64,000 bases of DNA from Taenia hydatigena. Lineage: Eukaryota > Platyhelminthes > Cestoda > Cyclophyllidea > Taeniidae. Positions within the stretch are counted from its first letter, which is position 1. The number at the start of each line of letters is the position of its first letter. Under the pieces are notes generated by a model, which worked only from the letters and a program-made list of their open reading frames with translations, ran no database searches and was not told the DNA's origin. The stretch covers positions 1 to 64,000 of the forward strand of contig JADWOT020001531.1 in assembly GCA_036345935.2 (NCBI GenBank). Direction: 5' to 3'. This document shows positions 45,446 through 58,908 of the stretch, in pieces. Made by a program: the position numbers and the translations under genes.

Positions 45446-45754
45446 GTTAATGCGTCTTGAAAGTAGTCCTCGGCCAACGCAGTCTTTGCTATGGTTCTGT
45501 GCCCTTTTTGAAGTTCTGGCTAGTCATTTGTGTACTGCCTCCGGTCCTCTGCACTTGCACCCTCCCGGTGTGATGGAAGTTGGAGGGTGGAAATCGGTTT
45601 TTATTTGTCCTATTGGCTCGCTTAACCTTGCCGTCAGCCATTTGACACGACACACGCGGGTTCAGCATCAAATCCATTAACTCCGTCGTGTTAAGCTTGT
45701 AGCTAGAGCTGTGCTATGACCGACTAAATAGGGTAAGTGTGAGTAATTGCATCT

Positions 45755-45827
45755 GCGTCTGAAGAGAATCAAACTGTCGACTCCTGGTCTACGATACCAG
45801 CGTTTTAGCCACTGGGTCATGAAGACC
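45755..45827 (-). pseudogene. tRNA-Thr(CGU)-like relic
   Basis: The minus strand aligns base for base in length with tRNA-Thr. It has CAGTGGCTAAAACG, a perfect anticodon arm CTGGT-ATCGTAG-ACCAG and a B-box-like AGTTTGATTCT. The T stem and acceptor stem have several mismatches, so it is probably dead. Confidence 0.65.
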
Positions 45828-45834
45828 ACTGGCA

Positions 45835-46960
45835 ATTATAACCCTTTAAATCTGTCCTCAATCTAGTCTTGTACAGGAATTGGCTTTGGAAGACTCCTCT
45901 AACTCACGTCTGATCACCACATAATCACCTTTTGCACTTTATCTTCATCTTCTGAGACTTTTAAGGTTGTGGTTAATTTGTTTCTGGTAATAATTTATAG
46001 CAACATATGTTCCTTGACGCGGTGCTAGATTACGCCTTAGCGGCGGAGAAAAACCTAAACTGACTACATTGCTATGCGAGTTGGCTAAGATACTATTCGC
46101 CGGACGAATTCGATCATTTTGTGCGCGTTTGCTTAAAAGATTTTTTAGAAGGAATTCACTTGTCACCAGCGCATGTGTGTAATCGTAGGGCTCGGCTACT
46201 TAACGACGTTCGCCTAAGTCCGAATTGGAGTCGAAATCTGCATGAGACTCTGGGCAGGAGTTCACATCCGACATCAGTTGTGTCCACATTTAATGCATGG
46301 TTAGTCAATTGCAATCTTTATTTCTTGAATTAACATTTGTGTTTTGATAATCCTACATCTTAGCTCCATGTCAACCAACCAAGATGGAGGGAAATATATG
46401 GATGGCAAATGCATGAAACTTAAATTTCTATGCCAGCTTAAGCGAAAATATGATGGTCATCTGACTTGGAACAGCCTGCATTTTCTACCAAATTTAATCA
46501 CTTGATGAGTACAAATGTGGCTAACGTCAGTTTATTCGATTGGCTTTCATCTGATGCAACCTTCTTTCTTAACGCCAAGGAAGAAACATACCACATTTAT
46601 CATACTAATATTTTGTAATATGCTCCCAATGCCAGCACAAGCAAAAGCAAAATCCCGCTCATTTAATTTACCTTCAACATCTCACTCAATTCTTTACTTT
46701 CTCCTCTGTAAAACGAAAGCGCGAAACCATGCCAACGTTCGATCATTTGACTGGAGTCTCAACAACTGCATAAAAACAGGGGGTTGTGTTTATCGATATT
46801 GGCAAATAAGTTGCCATTTTACAGTAGCAACTGATGCCATTTGGTAATCCTTTTTGGCAACGACAAGGCAGAAAACAAATAATAGTAATAGAGACAGTAA
46901 TTGATTGAAGGCTTGATTTGTACCCATCCCTGCACCTTTTCCTAATGGGACCCTGCCTCT
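45835..46960. other. No supported gene
   Basis: Short frames on both strands lack splice signals or coding composition. Confidence 0.35.
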
Positions 46961-46963
46961 TAC

Positions 46964-47067
46964 ATGCATAGACCCCTTCACTCGATATGATATGTTCTCT
47001 ATCCCCACCAGTGGTAACATCGCTCATTTCGGGTTTCAGGATAAGCAGAAATGTGACATTGCCGTTT
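46964..47067 (-). CDS. 104-nt exon candidate, Ig-like end
   Basis: On the minus strand an acceptor (ACACATGTGTGCAG) and a good donor (GCAT/GTAAGA) bound 104 nt. The frame reads NGNVTFLLILKPEMSDVTTG and ends ISSEGVYA(C). The ending recalls the DxGxYxC motif at the F strand of Ig domains, preceded by a Leu-Ile strand. One motif is weak evidence. No adjoining exon was found. Confidence 0.35.
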
Positions 47068-50000
47068 CTGCACACATGTGTCGATGCACACGCGTATATA
47101 TATAATGCAGTCTAAGTGAATCACAGCGCACTCCCACTATATGCGACTCGTACATGTATCCAAGCACGCACCACGATTAGGAGCGCGGTAGAACACAACG
47201 CAAACATCATGCACCAAACTGACTTTGCTTTATAATTAGCAGAGGCATGCTAGACCACTTCAGATGAAGCCGGATCAATTCAAATCAGACTGGTGTGTCG
47301 ATGTCACTGCTGCGGTGTAAGCAGTAATACCAATCGTATCAGCTTGTGCCCGATGCAACAGCCTTTTAATTTCATGTCCACGACACCTCGTGAGACACAC
47401 ACTTGCATACAGCCACGGTGTCTAGCATCATGTTGCCTGTGCATGCGACAAATTTTTGCGTACCCTGGTGACCAAAAGTTGAACCTGTACACCCATGCTG
47501 CATCATAATTCATCACCCTATTTCCACCTTCATCAACCTTACCCAAACGCATGCACATATCCTTCAAGCACCAGACCCAAGAATGTGGTCACTGCAAAAG
47601 CATACGCAATCAACTTGCTATGATAGACTCCATGGTCACGAAGGTGGGCATGCATCTAGGCTACTATGATTGTGTCCTTCTTCCACCACTATGTCATACG
47701 TCTTTAGCCTGTGATACAAGTCGCAGTTGCGTCGGTTGTCTACCAGCAGAGAAAGGAGGAGGAATGGGTGAGGGAAACAAGGGGACATGCGACGGAGATG
47801 GCGTCTATCGCATCCATGACGAGAGGCATGCATAAGCACGTCGGTGAGAAGCTGCTTACGGTGCGTTTGCCATTGGCCTGTATAGTATTGGCTTTTAACC
47901 TGATGGCCCTAAGATCAAGTACTTGTTCAGGTGCGTCTGCATCGCAGCGCTTCATGCAATGGACACTCACCATTTGGTCAGTGTCTGGCCTCTCGCTTGG
48001 CGTCCCACTACCTAGCCGTGCAACAAATTTCGGTACACCATGGTAAATGTGCAATTAGCTAAATAGCACTTGATTGTGAGAAGTTAAGCTTCGACATTTT
48101 AAACGCGCAGTGAAGGACCACACCATGACCTGCGGAAAGGTGGCTAGCATATCAGCATGACTTAGTTTCAACAAAGACATTCTCTGTACCTATTTATTAA
48201 GACATCTGCTGCATTGTTGAGTTAAGAAAAATATCTTAAGGCCAGCTGCATCAAACCACGTTGCATCACGTCACACTAAATAAAGTAGTTTCGCATTGTT
48301 GACTAAAGTTGTGGTCACTCCTTTTCCCAGTTTGCATTGCCTATACCACGTACTATTAGTGAAAGCCGTCACTCGATCGACCTGTAATGCGATTTGATTT
48401 TAACGTGAATGCATTAGTATGTGAGCATTAAATTCACAGACACAGTCACGTAAAGAGATTTGATAAAAATGCCAAGAAAATTGTACCATTTGGCTAATCA
48501 AATGGGTTTCTGTGGATAAAATACTTTAAACATTAAGCTGAGGGTGCTTTCGATCCAATGTAGATCTTATTTGACAATTTTAACTGATTTTTAGAATACA
48601 TTCTGGAATATTTTGGTAGTTGACGCTTGATCCTGCACATAATTTTTAAAATGTGCACATTGTCCTTCGTTCCTTTCACTGCCCAGTGCAGATGAACTGA
48701 AACGTAATTGCCATTAGTTTACACCAAGAGAATGACCGTGTTTGGGGTTTGCCGCTTACAAAGCAGTAACAAGCTTACTCACCGTCAGCATGCAAATTTC
48801 AATTTTTACCCAGGGTTTAAAGCCAGATCGATGCGTGGTAACCAGACAGTCCGCAATTGCATCAGCTCCCTTAAGTCGATATTTCATGCAGGTTTAAGCA
48901 GGACTCTAGAGTAGTGGAGGACCCAAATGGTGGCATTACACCAATTGACTATTGTCTTTTTTTTATTGCCGTGTAAATAAACAATCGTGCGCCTTTTCCA
49001 TGACCGCGCACTTAAGAGCGAATGAATGCAGTTCTTCTTACTCCATCTGGATCGTGGACGTCACCATTCAATTGACCAAGCAACTAAACAGAAATGCATT
49101 AAACTACCACGCGCCGTGAGCATCCATGTTGACGGATGCGTGTTTTGGTGTAATTGGTTAGTTAAAAGGGCTACCATGACAGCTCACAACGCATGTTTGC
49201 AGGATAGAATTGGCAGCGTATCTTGAAGACAGGATGGAGCATTTCAAAGGTTCTGCATCATAATTCCTTTCTAGTGGACGTGAATCCGCACACGTACTCC
49301 TAACCATAAAACACATTTATAATTAAATCTATTGACAAAAATTTCCTTGCCCCAATGCATTTTAAAAGTCTCGGGCCTAAATTTGGATAAGTGGCAATTC
49401 AGGCATGCTGGAAACTTGTGTGCTTAATTTGAAATGCAAATGCCATTTGGTGTGCTGTCAATCTATCAAAAGTCTTGGATGAGTGTTGATTAGTCAGCCT
49501 TAACTTACGGTCCTCCTGCTCCCTGTTGCCATCAATAAGGTTTTCTGGTGGATGGAAACAGAACTTGGCTCCATAGGTCCAGGTGCTCACTGCTTAAAAT
49601 ACACTTACGTTTTTTACGCTACACCTCCGAAGGAGTAGCTTGCACGAATAACCTGAGGAACAGGATTGAAGACATTCTCGCTTCTTCCATCGAGGCTTGC
49701 ACATTGCAGTCCGTGCCACTTTAATGCATTCTATAGCGCTGCTGGCATTCCAGCAACCCAAGAGCTCCACAAATCCGGACTTTAGCCACTTTCAAGTAAA
49801 AAAGTACTTATTACCACTTTACCTAATGAGCGTTCAACGAGCTGAAATGAGGCCACTAACGGAGAACAGCTGCAAAGATTGAAAAAATATGAAATGCATA
49901 CAGCGCTATGAACGCATGGCCATGCAAGACGCCAGCTAGGCAGGGGAACCTCAATAACCTTGAATAGGATTAGTTTTTTGTTTTAAGTGATGCCTATCGT

Positions 50001-50739
50001 GCACTAATAAACATCTCACGTTAACCTTGCCAGTTTCGTCGCAATCCTTCGCGCGCTTTAATTTGTACAACTATGACATTGCTTCGTTTTGGCCAGAATC
50101 CATGGCCGTTAACTTAAAAATACTGCATTGACCATCTTCTCGTTGTGGGGCAAATGTAGCTTTGTCCAGCAAACTACTGACCTATAACAATGTAATCAGA
50201 GGTAAAGCATTTAAAAGAATAGATTGGCGCTAGCAATAACCACTTCTAATTTAATCGCCTTTTCTAAACAAGCTTTGGGTAACCTTACACTAAGCTTTTC
50301 CATTCTTCCTTGGTTTTGATATGTGTAATGAAGGTTTTCATTTATAAGACTAACCACCTCACTGAAATAAATACGTTTATAAGGCGTCAGACGATAATCC
50401 CGTGTAGCACTCCCAAACCAGGGGAGCGAATTAGCCTTTTCGAATTCCTGATGTCAAGCGAAATCGTCTTTACCAATGATGAGCGATTGTTGAACTGTGT
50501 AGATTGAGGTTAGGGTAGTTTGCTCTCTTTGAACGGAATTTCGTAGTTTGATCCACACGATGATTAAGTATTGAATTCACCAGTGGCAGTTTAGAGAAGA
50601 ACTTGTCATTGTGCATCTGTCGCGCTTACGCACGTAGACATACCTGCACTGCTGACCTTTTTGATGATAGAATAGTAGATTATTCCGAAAGAACAGAATG
50701 TAAATGACTTCTCGGATTGCATGAGCTACTTAACGAACC

Positions 50740-51027
50740 CTTCGCGATCACACAGGAAGTGTCTCATCAAACACTACTCCAGCCACTGTGAACGCGACGA
50801 AGGATGAGTTAGGGAAGATCGATTATCTTGTGTGCGCCATTCAGAAAAGGTGCAGCAAATCTAAATTTAACGTTCCCGTGGGAGGGAATTACTATCCCAT
50901 CCCTGATTGTCGAGCATATTTCCGTGCAAGTGTGCTATGCGAAGTGCTGGATGTAGACATTATAAGACGAATGGTCTATTGTGCTAAGTTGGAGCAAACG
51001 GCCCTAGTCCCTGTTGCAGGTTCTTAA
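50740..51027 (+). CDS. Arm 2 copy of the 95-codon frame
   Basis: Identical to the frame on the minus strand at 38,298-38,585 (DELGKIDYLVCAIQKRC and on). It ends at TAA. Being in the substitution-free inner block, the identity says nothing about selection. Confidence 0.45.
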   Translation, partial: LRDHTGSVSSNTTPATVNATKDELGKIDYLVCAIQKRCSKSKFNVPVGGNYYPIPDCRAYFRASVLCEVLDVDIIRRMVYCAKLEQTALVPVAGS

Positions 51028-52017
51028 CAAGAGGGGTCGTGGCGCTGATTGTTTGTCTTGCCATACTTGAAGACCCCAAATATCGATTACGTCCGAAACA
51101 CTACTGTCCACTTATTGCAGAACATTTCTAGATAGGAAATCATACATTCCTGCCTAGTTAATAGACAAAGCTTTGTCCACCCAATTTAAGTTTTGTACAA
51201 GGCGTGTACTTAGTACTATTACAAATCGCGATCATGGGAGTCAACAAATACCATTTTCTTTTGTAAGCTTTCGAGTAATGCTTAGATATTGTAGATGCCC
51301 AAAGTTTTGAAGAAAGGTAGCATTCTTCACAAGACATCCTTTCCGAAATGACGACTTGCAGTGACTTCATTTGCATTTGCGATGGTACAATGTGGTTAGT
51401 GTATGTTGAAAGCATCCCTTTTGGGTTCTCAATAAAGACCAATAAATGTTGGGTCCTACGACCAGCCGGTTAGGATTTGACTTGCCTTTTCTGATCTGAA
51501 CGTTTAAATACTACTCGTTTGATGGCTCAATCAAGCCAAGTATTCACAGCGAAATAGCCTAGTGGTACCTTAGCCAAAAGAATAATGCATGGCCTCTGGT
51601 CTGACAAACCTGGTGACCCCTCAAGAATTTGACCTGAAAATCACCATGGCGTCCTTTATAGCTTACTTTGTACAATCATAGAATTCATGGAATAGTGCGC
51701 CTGACCTGTTTGTAGGAATTCTGTAAGCATCAAGCAAGGCCGCAACGAATAAGGGATAGAACCATTAAGTGTACTAATCATTTTATGGTGTCAATGCTTC
51801 AATCAATAAAGGATTTTAAGACATGGAAATTCATGTGGATTGGCAGGAATTGACTGAAACAAATTTACTTAGCTTATCTACTGTTCGAGCGGTAATAATG
51901 TTAAATACTTAGTAGGCTCTTCTGATGCGCACCTGAGCCTGACCCCAATGCGCCTGAAATAGTTGTTTCATTGGTACATCAGTGACCCGGAGTGAGACAA
52001 AGCACCCTTGACTTCGC

Positions 52018-52464
52018 CTACATTATGACAGTTGAATACTCGAACTGGCACGTGGATCGGGTGAGACGGGCACCGCAAAAGAAAAAGAATTCATGATTGT
52101 TTTGCTGATGGGAAAAGAAGACAACGCTGATAGCTAAACGACAATGGTACTTTTTGGGTCTACAAAACCTTTGATGACGCAACCGAGTAGCGTCACCTAC
52201 TCCTTTAACAGTACAAAAAGCAATGAGCAGAACACGGTGACAGCCTAATAGACCCGTCACTGTGCTCTCTAGCCCTTTGCAAAGTTTCGTGCCCTTGTAT
52301 TTTGACGTGGCAATTTGGCCGATGTATCTGCAATCTTTGCTATCATAATATGGGACCATGATGCTCCAGCTAGCAACTGTAGTTATTACAAAGAAGACAT
52401 GGCAAATAGCGGTTAAAAGATATGCAGATGTCTTAAATTTGGTAACCCTTTCCTTGGATTGCAT
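52018..52464 (-). CDS. Arm 2 copy of the 148-codon membrane-helix frame
   Basis: Identical to 36,861-37,307. Same ATG, same hydrophobic N-terminal segment, same stop. Confidence 0.35.
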   Translation of the reverse strand: MQSKERVTKFKTSAYLLTAICHVFFVITTVASWSIMVPYYDSKDCRYIGQIATSKYKGTKLCKGLESTVTGLLGCHRVLLIAFCTVKGVGDATRLRHQRFCRPKKYHCRLAISVVFFSHQQNNHEFFFFCGARLTRSTCQFEYSTVIM

Positions 52465-53917
52465 TTACTGACAACTTGATGCTGATCCACACAGCGCTAT
52501 CTGGAACGCCGGAAGACAGGGCAAATTAATCTTAGCACAATTATCTGTGGTGCAGGCAACCGCGGACAATTTTTGATTATTTGGGCAAAACCGCTAAAAT
52601 CGGGCCTTATGTTCATGCACGCCTTACGCACTTACTTCGTTTGCGCTGGCTGCGCTTCAAGCCTACCATTGTTTAATTGAAGCCGAGAATCAATCAGTCA
52701 CTTACGTATGCATGCATGAATAAACTATCAGAGTGACTCACTAAGGCACAGGCTCGAGTTTGGTTTCCTCTCACATAATCATTGTCACTTCTTGGTCGAC
52801 ATCGCCAACGAAGAGCTGAACTCAAATGATAAGAAGCGAGAACTGTTGCTAACATTCACAATTACAATTTATGGACTAGCATTGTCAGATTCTTGCTGAA
52901 CTGGACGTGCTCACCTCATAGCATGCCCATCTTGCAACCATCACTTGCGCCTACAGCCTCACCTTGCCAGCACTGCACAGTCCCTCACAGTTCCGCCGTG
53001 CTGTGCATTCTTGCGCTCACTTTATCTGTCTCTTCTGGTGCTAATTTACACCAGCACTCGCCTCACCCTCTCTTCTCCTTCTCGTCACTTATTCACCTGC
53101 TGTCTATGCAGACCTACTCTTCCACTTCAGCACTTGGCTTTTGTACGCTTCCATGTTCACATACAGTGAGCTGATTAATGGACAAGAAATCACCTTACCG
53201 ATCCGGTTTGGGCAGCACAGCCTGTGGTCTGAACCTGCGTGCGTTGCTTTTAGTGATGAAGTAGCAAATCAAATCCCCATTCTTCCGTTGTCTCTGTATC
53301 ATTTTGTCACCGGCCCAACGAAAACAGTGGTTTCGAAGATTGTTTTCCGCATTTCTTTCCACATTGGGACACGCGATACAAGCAAAACTGTAAACTTATT
53401 TCCATCGATCTTAAATCTGGGCAAATATTTTGGAAGGGGCATAAGTTTTACTAAACAGTAAAGTGTTTTAATGAGTATGAAAAGGAATGTGAGGATCCAT
53501 TAACAGATTAAAGTATTTTAAGCTGAATATAATGTATACGCAAGTTCTTCGCGGCCATCTATGGATTGCGTCTTGGGTGATAATCGAGAATGTGGAAGAT
53601 GGCGTTTATTGCAAGGTTTCCCTTGATGTTTCCTTAAACCGTTTTGTGGCATTGCGTCCACAATTGGATTAGGTGAGTTACATCTGGACTCCCTTGGTGA
53701 CTTGGTTGCTAGGCGGCGACCTCATACGGAATCCTTCATCTTTCTTATTTGAAGGCAGAAATCTTAGCATGACGTTTTCCTTAGCCCAATACTAACCAAT
53801 CGAATGCGCCAAAGAACCCATCCACTAGTCCGCAGAATTAAACTTGAAACGGTGGAGAGCAAAAATTTGTCATGGCATGCTGACGGGAAAATCGATCAGA
53901 GTGGCGCCATTTGAAAT

Positions 53918-53980
53918 GTGCCCCACGTAGTTGGCAAGCGCGTTAAACCCACAGTCTGAAGGTCGCGAGCTCAGTCTCAC
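53918..53980 (+). pseudogene. tRNA-Met-like relic, arm 2
   Basis: Exact copy of the relic at 35,341-35,403, here on the plus strand. It is followed 53 bp later by the tRNA-Ser relic. Confidence 0.55.
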
Positions 53981-54033
53981 TTTACATACTCTTTATCCTC
54001 TAAAGTACCAAATTTAGAAATTGCTGTTGCCAT

Positions 54034-54093
54034 GTCGCGATGGACGAGTGGTTAAGGCGATGGACTCGAAATCCATTAGGGAATCCCCGCGCA
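54034..54093 (+). pseudogene. tRNA-Ser(CGA)-like relic, arm 2
   Basis: Exact copy of 35,228-35,287. The head begins GTCGCGATGGACGAGTGGTT. The T arm is replaced by the hairpin at 54,096-54,116. Confidence 0.75.
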
Positions 54094-55979
54094 TACATAC
54101 CCATTCCATGGGTATGTCTGCATGGTTGTAATGACCATAAATAACCATTCTCAATCAAACTTCTCAAAAACACATGCATATTCATTGAATCTCGCTAACA
54201 CAACCTGCCTTATTTAGGCCTCCATGGTAAGCCAAGTGTTCGACGAACGTACACCACTTACCCATCTGACCGGAAAAAACAAAACCAAATGCGCAAAAAT
54301 CAGAACTGCCAGTACTTGATGTATACCAGTGCTGGGTGAAAGCACCAAAACAACTGATGGCCGCAAACAAGTGAAGCATGTGGAAAATCAAAAAGGAAGA
54401 GGGGACACAGTTGGTCCTAAGCAAGCGTTAAATCCCCTTTCAACAGGCCTTGGCTGCGGCTTAATGCAAAAGACCACGCTTCGCAGTCAGACGTCACACC
54501 TCATCAAAGTAGATAAACAGCAAGTAAACAGTATGTACAAGTGGACTTTTCAGGGGTGGGTAAAATGTGCATTTATACGCACCTATGAATTGACGAGTTC
54601 CCTCCTCCATCTATCCACAATCTCCGCACTCATTGACTTGGCCCTTTTTGCCTACCACGTCACAACGCGAGAGTCACGACAAGGCACCGCTTGCACCCTA
54701 CTTTGCAGACTTCCAACAGTATCGGCAAACAATCCGTCAGCGAACGCTGGTTACCAGAACGACATATAGCAGTGGCACAGCCTTAACGAAACACCTGTCC
54801 TTTGCACTCGGAAGAAATGTTGCTGGTATGCCGCTTCATTTGTTCAGTCATACCCATTTCTTGCAGCAGAAATCAATAGTTGCACCCACTCATCACCTGC
54901 GCCACCAAGGATTCCATCCGAGAACATCCTCGTATCAACAGGAACAAGCTGGGTATTCAAGAATCAATGTCGATCGCACCGATGGATAGACATTTAGTGT
55001 GACGATCGCGTAGAATGCACGTTGAATTCTCGTTCGTAGCAGAATGTTTACGACCTTGGCTTAGGCTTATTTGGATCACGCCTGCCGAAGCTGAAGGCGA
55101 CGACATTATACTCATAAATAGAGAAAAAGTACTCAAGCAACCTTTTGGAGGGCGCCTCAACTGAATCCACGTCCAATGAGCACTACTGATTCTGCCAATA
55201 TGGCTATTGCAACAATTTGGATAATGCAGCTGCCACATTACATTTGCGAAAAGAATTCGGGAAAAGGATAAATGACGGGTTCATCAAATCACGACATATA
55301 TCGTGCCATTTCCTGGGCAGGAACCCATTCGCACCACCACAAATTGGCGAGCAGTAGAAAGGTCAAACCTCAAATTTGACAATTTTTCTGTAAACCCACG
55401 GAGCTTATTAGATGCACCACCACAGAAAGATACGTTGTTGTCATCCTTAAGATCCGAACCATCATTGACACCGACTGAAGCCTGAAATTTAACAGTTCTT
55501 TTTAATCCGAAGCCAACAGATCCTACCTTGCCGCCGCAACTAATACATGCAACTTACTCACCATACCGACATAAAAATACTAAATACGGCCAAGGACCTT
55601 GAAATCGGCGAAATAAAACTTTGATTTAGTACCTTTCTAATAATGAACATAAACAAATGCACAAAAAGTTTAAGTCAAAGGAACCTATGCAAACGTATAC
55701 AAATGGCGAGCAGTTCATCGTTAAGAGTGGATTTATGGAAAGATTAGCATACTTCCACAAAATACTTGTGGACAATTAAATAAGGAATCAAATGCTGCAC
55801 AACCTTTAAAGTATCCATGTAAGGAAAAATTACGCTCAAATATCATGCAATAAATATGACAATTGAAAAGCTGCCCTTGAGCAGGCTGGCGGATTTGTCA
55901 CAAATTGAAAATAGGATGGTGGCTTCTGTCGTCTTCGGTGAATACGGCGCTCGTCACACAGGATGTTCTGGGGGTGCAT

Positions 55980-56363
55980 TCAGCACGACACAGATTTACA
56001 CAAGGAATGAAGATGCGGCGCGTTTCCCGATTGTCTTCTTGCCTTCTGTCTTGTAGGCCTTTTAACGAATAGGTCAGAGCTAACGGATTTCAGTGGGAAC
56101 ATAGGGTGAACGAGACACTTCTCCCTCTCTGTCCCCAGAAATTCTGACGCAACCCCCATCACGAGGTCTGCAATGGCCGCCTCATGGTCTCTCAGTGAGA
56201 CTTCCTCTACCCTGTCGAATATGCTGTTTACTTCGTCGAAAGTTTCGCCGCTAAACCGAATTTCGTGTTCGAATTGTAGAAAAATGGTGCATTTACCAGA
56301 ATAGCCATCAGTGAAAGATGTCAGCCATAGCTGAGTGAGTCGTCGTGCTACGGACGACGCCAT
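55980..56363 (-). CDS. Arm 2 copy of the 127-codon gene
   Basis: It keeps the GCCATGG start, the full frame and the stop. Seven base differences from arm 1 all alter residues: L3S, K34E, N41T, P67L, A71V, N96D and G100V (arm 1 to arm 2). The last of these, at 56,065, is also the last difference before the substitution-free inner block. Frame integrity with seven changes suggests function or a recent origin; it does not by itself show constraint. Confidence 0.5.
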   Translation of the reverse strand: MASSVARRLTQLWLTSFTDGYSGKCTIFLQFEHEIRFSGETFDEVNSIFDRVEEVSLRDHEAAIADLVMGVASEFLGTEREKCLVHPMFPLKSVSSDLFVKRPTRQKARRQSGNAPHLHSLCKSVSC

Positions 56364-56719
56364 GGCAGGATCTTCGTTGCATTCGCCACTAAATCACCAC
56401 TGCCATCACTGAGTTTTTTAGTAAGTGATTTTCGCATTCCGAATCTTAGACTCTACAAGCATGCTAAACATTGTGTTCGTACATAAGCGAACACAGTTCT
56501 GGGAGGTCAGCTGTGCTGAAGCTCCATTTATCTTCCATTGGCATGTTGTCTAATTCTTTGTTAGTCTTTTCCATTGCGCGCTTGTCTAGTTTTTTGTCCA
56601 CGAAAGGTAGAATGCTCTAGCCTTTTCATTTCTTTATTTTCTGCTAACTAGGTCGGATAATTAAGGAGCAAATCATTTGTGAATAAGATAACGGTTGTAA
56701 ACATAAATATAGAGGTCTG

Positions 56720-57035
56720 TTATTTGGCGAACAGTGCCAAGTTATTAATTCGTGCGGTGTAAGAAGGCTGGCCAGAAGCATCAACTCGTGCAGAGACAAA
56801 ATAGCGCATACGAGAGTGATCAAACTGCACTGACAGATACATGTCCGGAACCACAAGCACTGTTGTGCTTTTTTAGATTAGCTGTCGTTATAACCCTAAA
56901 CAGTTGGTCTACCAACCAGCCACTCTTACTGTGCCTGCAAATCCGTGATATTTTAGAGCCTCTGGGAAGAAGAATGCTCTCCGGTTTTTCCCTTTGGGTA
57001 TAAAAGACGTGTATCTTTGGTTGCATATCTGCCAC
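56720..57035 (-). pseudogene. Arm 2 copy of the 104-codon frame, +1 A frameshift
   Basis: Partner of 32,288-32,602. One more A in a homopolymer (6 against 5) puts the two halves in different frames. If the second half is a separate exon, as an upstream AG could allow, the change is harmless. Confidence 0.4.
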
Positions 57036-58488
57036 TTTAGCAGAATAGGTATTTCTTTAATCCCCAATCATTTGGCCTTAATTTTTAGCACATTTTGCAC
57101 ACGACGTTGCTTTAAGATTCGTCTAAGGCTGTTGGAACGTCACAGGTCTAAGTTTGTGAAGCTAGAGCGCTACACTGGCACAAATTTCATCTAAGTGAAG
57201 GCATAACTTCAAATCAGGCATTTGAACTAACTTCAAGTGCGCCGACATGCAAGTTAGCTAGCTCAGAACGGTAGATGGATGGAATGAAGCCACTTTCTTT
57301 AATGCCTAGCCCTCGTCACTTCGTTGCGAAGAGTGACTTATTGTGGGAGTCCAAATACCAAAACGCTAGTTCCAAGGAAGTCGCGAGCACTTATTCCCTT
57401 CACATAGAGAGCAGCATTGCTAAGTCAATTTCCTACCAACCGCTTTTTTATTTGATGGCTAGCAGTCATTTGTCAACCACTCGAGATGGCTGATTGGCAT
57501 AATTATAATCTTAAATGAATCTAAATGAATAAAAATTAGCACCGACTGCCTCACGATGAAACTCACTGATAAACAGCCATGTAGTTAGTAAGTGGTCCTC
57601 AGAGCAAATTTTGGTAGTAGTGTACACAATTAGCAAATGCTAAAGCGTTCGACACTCTCGATTCAGATTTAAGCGTATAAAACGCTATCGCATCGACTCT
57701 TCAAAATGCATACAAGAATCTAAGCTCCTGCATCGTAACACACGTGCATGGGTCGTGGTCTTCGTACAGTGCTGTCTGATGGGCCCTGTATTTCTCCCCT
57801 CGTAGTTTATGCTGCCCAGATTCAATTCGGCCTGTTAGCCCGAAAAACTCGAGCTACGTTCAGCTAAATTTGCACAGAGCGCTTACTGCAGAAGAAACAA
57901 TATCTTCCTGACCCAATCAGGAATGCTTTAATAATGCCATTTCACTGCAATGAGGATGTCTCACTTCCGAGTTTTTGCCGTATCCCAAAAGCGGCCAATC
58001 GGGACACTTATTGACCTGAGCGATATGTCTGCCTATTTGGAGGCTTAACATTAACCGAGGAGAGGGAGTCACAAGAACATCTTGTGGCCACCATCAGCAG
58101 ACATTACCACGAATTTGCAGACAATGTGTCTCAATGGTCAACAAACTGACAGCCATGTTTGGGGCTGACAAGTTTCCTTCACGCCTTTCTTAACAACCCT
58201 TTCATGTTAAATGTTAAATCTACGAATTGAAGCAAAGCTACTTTGCGATTATAGGGAAACCAAAATTATAACTTTTAAAGCACTTCATAGATGTACCACA
58301 AAAAGCATAGAATTGGTATATTTGTATGCTCTGCATTTTCAGCCTAGAAATGCTCGATTAAGCAAACTGAGCGGAACAATGGCCTTCGGCAAATTCCATG
58401 GTTCTGCAATCAGTGATAAATTTTGAAATCTTATGGAGGCATATTTTGATGCAATATTATTAGGGTTTTCTAAGGTGCTTTTTGGGAC

Positions 58489-58908
58489 GTGTGCATTGGT
58501 TCTTTTTATTCTAGGTCAAATCTATTGATTAGTTCCAACTCCATTTTCACAATCATCGTCGCCCCTCAAAGCGTTCTATTTGGACTTTGCAGCACAAACC
58601 CTGACATGTGTGATGTAGCGGCACAGCTTGAAGTAACTCAAGCTGAGACAGCAGCAACGACAGCATTTTTCCACCTCAGTACTTCAGAATCACCTATTTT
58701 AACCAGACGAGGATATACAGCCTCTAATAGCAGAAGTATCTCTTATAGCCCAGGCAAGAAGCCCTTTCCTATCCCTTGCTGTAGTTTTGCCTTTTTGGTC
58801 ATCCGCCTTCATGCTTTGCTTTTAGTTACCCAACCATGCATGCTTAGCTACCCTCGGTTTAAAACAAGTGATTTTGTACTTGTTTCCCCATTCTTTTGCC
58901 TCCTTTAA
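58489..58908 (+). CDS. Arm 2 copy of the 139-codon frame
   Basis: Open throughout, with six replacements against arm 1 (S/P, C/S, T/A, T/I, R/Q, Q/R). It starts with GTG and stops at TAA. Confidence 0.3.
   Translation: MCIGSFYSRSNLLISSNSIFTIIVAPQSVLFGLCSTNPDMCDVAAQLEVTQAETAATTAFFHLSTSESPILTRRGYTASNSRSISYSPGKKPFPIPCCSFAFLVIRLHALLLVTQPCMLSYPRFKTSDFVLVSPFFCLL

Larger units (their letters stand above)
41836..47490. other. Spacer between the inverted-repeat arms (5,655 bp)
   Basis: This is unique sequence separating the arms and is not itself palindromic about the same centre. It holds an inverted SINE pair, tRNA-Ala- and tRNA-Thr-like relics and two exon candidates. Confidence 0.95.

Noticed and set aside
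45366..45680. Frames of 104 (plus) and 62 (minus) codons.
   Set aside because: They are translations of the tRNA-Ala-like element and its following sequence.
41836..47490. Possibility that the whole spacer is a smaller nested palindrome.
   Set aside because: Only the SINE copies are inverted, and their symmetry centre (about 42,990) differs from that of the arms (about 44,663).
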